The position numbers were made by a program, and so were the translations under genes. Source: Gillisia sp. Hel_I_86 (GTDB lineage Bacteria; Bacteroidota; Bacteroidia; Flavobacteriales; Flavobacteriaceae). From it: 64,000 nucleotides of DNA. The DNA lies in NCBI RefSeq assembly GCF_007827275.1, contig NZ_VISE01000001.1, positions 3,100,001 through 3,164,000 of the forward strand, written 5' to 3'. Shown here one piece after another: positions 63,313-64,000 of this stretch (the first letter of the stretch is position 1; each line of letters begins with the position of its first letter). Under the pieces are notes generated by a model, which saw nothing but the letters and a program-made list of their open reading frames with translations, searched no databases and was not told the origin of the DNA.

Positions 63313-64000
63313 CTAATGTATCGGAATTGTGAAATGTACTGTAGTCCCTTTATCTATTTCAGATTGAACGTTAAATCTACCATTCAATTTTTCTATTCGG
63401 GATTTCATGTTTTTAATCCCGATTCCTTTTCTTTGTTTTTTTATATTGAAGCCCGCCCCATTATCGTTTAATTTTACGGTTAAATTGTTTTTTTGAAATG
63501 AAAAACTTAAACTGACATTTTGTGCTCTTGAATATTTAACGACATTCTGTAATGCCTCCTGTAATATTCTATATAGATTTACTTTAATAATTTCATTTAT
63601 TCCACTCCATCCAATATTTTCGTCAATATCTAATTGATATGTAAAGTTACCCAACCGGCTTTTATTTTCAAGAAGCTGCCCTAATATAGAGCTAAAATCA
63701 ATTTCAGAGCTATTGAAGTCAGTATTTAACCTATGGGAAACTTCCCTAATCTCTGCCTCTATACCCTGTAGCTCTTCCAAGAACGACTCATGCTTTTTTA
63801 AGGTATCGCTATCTCCCTTAATCTCCAAAAATCCCAGATCGATCCGTACCCCGAACAGTTTTCCAAGAATGCCGTCGTGCAAGTCCTGGGAAATCCTATT
63901 GCGCTCCTTTGTTTTCTCTTCTTCTAATTTAACCTGCTGTTTCAGGGTTAAAATATAAACTTGCTCGTTGGCTTTTTGCTGTTCGGTTTCTAACAATAAC
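63313..64000 (-). CDS. NarX-type sensor histidine kinase, C-terminal part (runs off right edge)
   Basis: The frame is open to the window edge; the visible 227 residues are only the C-terminal half. A helical linker is followed by HisKA_3 with phospho-acceptor H40 of the visible part (RISQDLHDGILGKLFGV), then an HATPase domain with LQEALQNVVKYS, LNDNGAGF and GIGIKNMKSRI. A TTG near 63996 is internal, not the start. Members usually have TPR repeats and one membrane helix before this part. It overlaps nothing and lies 6 bases before its regulator. Confidence 0.9.
   Translation of the reverse strand, partial: LLLETEQQKANEQVYILTLKQQVKLEEEKTKERNRISQDLHDGILGKLFGVRIDLGFLEIKGDSDTLKKHESFLEELQGIEAEIREVSHRLNTDFNSSEIDFSSILGQLLENKSRLGNFTYQLDIDENIGWSGINEIIKVNLYRILQEALQNVVKYSRAQNVSLSFSFQKNNLTVKLNDNGAGFNIKKQRKGIGIKNMKSRIEKLNGRFNVQSEIDKGTTVHFTIPIH

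Overview
The window looks like the chromosome of a member of the Bacteroidota, most likely a marine Flavobacteriaceae. It is AT-rich. It carries SusC-type TonB-dependent receptors with a carboxypeptidase-like N-terminal domain, a GLPGLI-family protein, two-gene RHS/YD-repeat loci, LytTR regulators and a TAnnTTTG-type promoter. I cannot name the genus from sequence alone. No tRNA, rRNA or CRISPR array was seen.

Left part (1-8.6 kb): a metabolic and stress cluster with the 5' end of ppsA, a zinc alcohol dehydrogenase, and pta-ackA. Many neighbours are broken: a dodecin start fused to an N-type ATPase alpha remnant, a two-frameshift MgtC/DUF4010 gene, an FtsH N-terminal remnant and a frameshifted lipoprotein. 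TGAccnnggTCA palindromes of Crp/Fnr geometry lie in front of several of these units. A repeat-rich gap with a decayed transposase follows (8.6-9.8 kb).

9.8-14.9 kb: a compact nitric-oxide/redox-type signalling operon (receiver, H-NOX, multi-PAS kinase, kinase-like ATPase without a phospho-acceptor His, Hpt, LytTR regulator). Three phased direct repeats precede it. A STAS protein gene comes next. 15.8-21.8 kb: a surface-appendage-like locus with a secreted pilin-like protein, tandem hairpins, a two-domain chaperone-like protein, an usher-like lipoprotein beta-barrel and two more secreted subunits. 23.0-26.6 kb: a TonB-dependent receptor with a PepSY membrane protein, a probable siderophore-iron uptake pair.

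27.9-33.5 kb: a four-gene leftward operon (XRE regulator; AlbA_2/RecG-like ATPase with a KTSC tail; 105-aa protein; primase-polymerase plus SF2 helicase). It looks like an antiphage or conflict system. It is flanked by long non-coding repeats and an internally deleted tyrosine recombinase. 36.2-51.4 kb: two RHS polymorphic-toxin loci, each a large SpvB-like partner gene followed by an RHS gene with a variable C-terminal tail and a small overlapping candidate immunity gene; an orphan RHS fragment lies between them. A shared inverted repeat (AAACCGTA-N7-TACGGTTT) lies upstream of both loci and of a ChW-repeat lipoprotein at 53 kb.

51.4-64 kb: mosaic accessory DNA with further copies of the long non-coding repeat, a methyltransferase, a HEPN-type protein beside a conjugative coupling-protein fragment, a TonB receptor/GLPGLI/small secreted peptide cassette between inverted repeats, an intact IS5-family element with its target duplication, and a NarL/NarX-like two-component pair that runs off the right edge.
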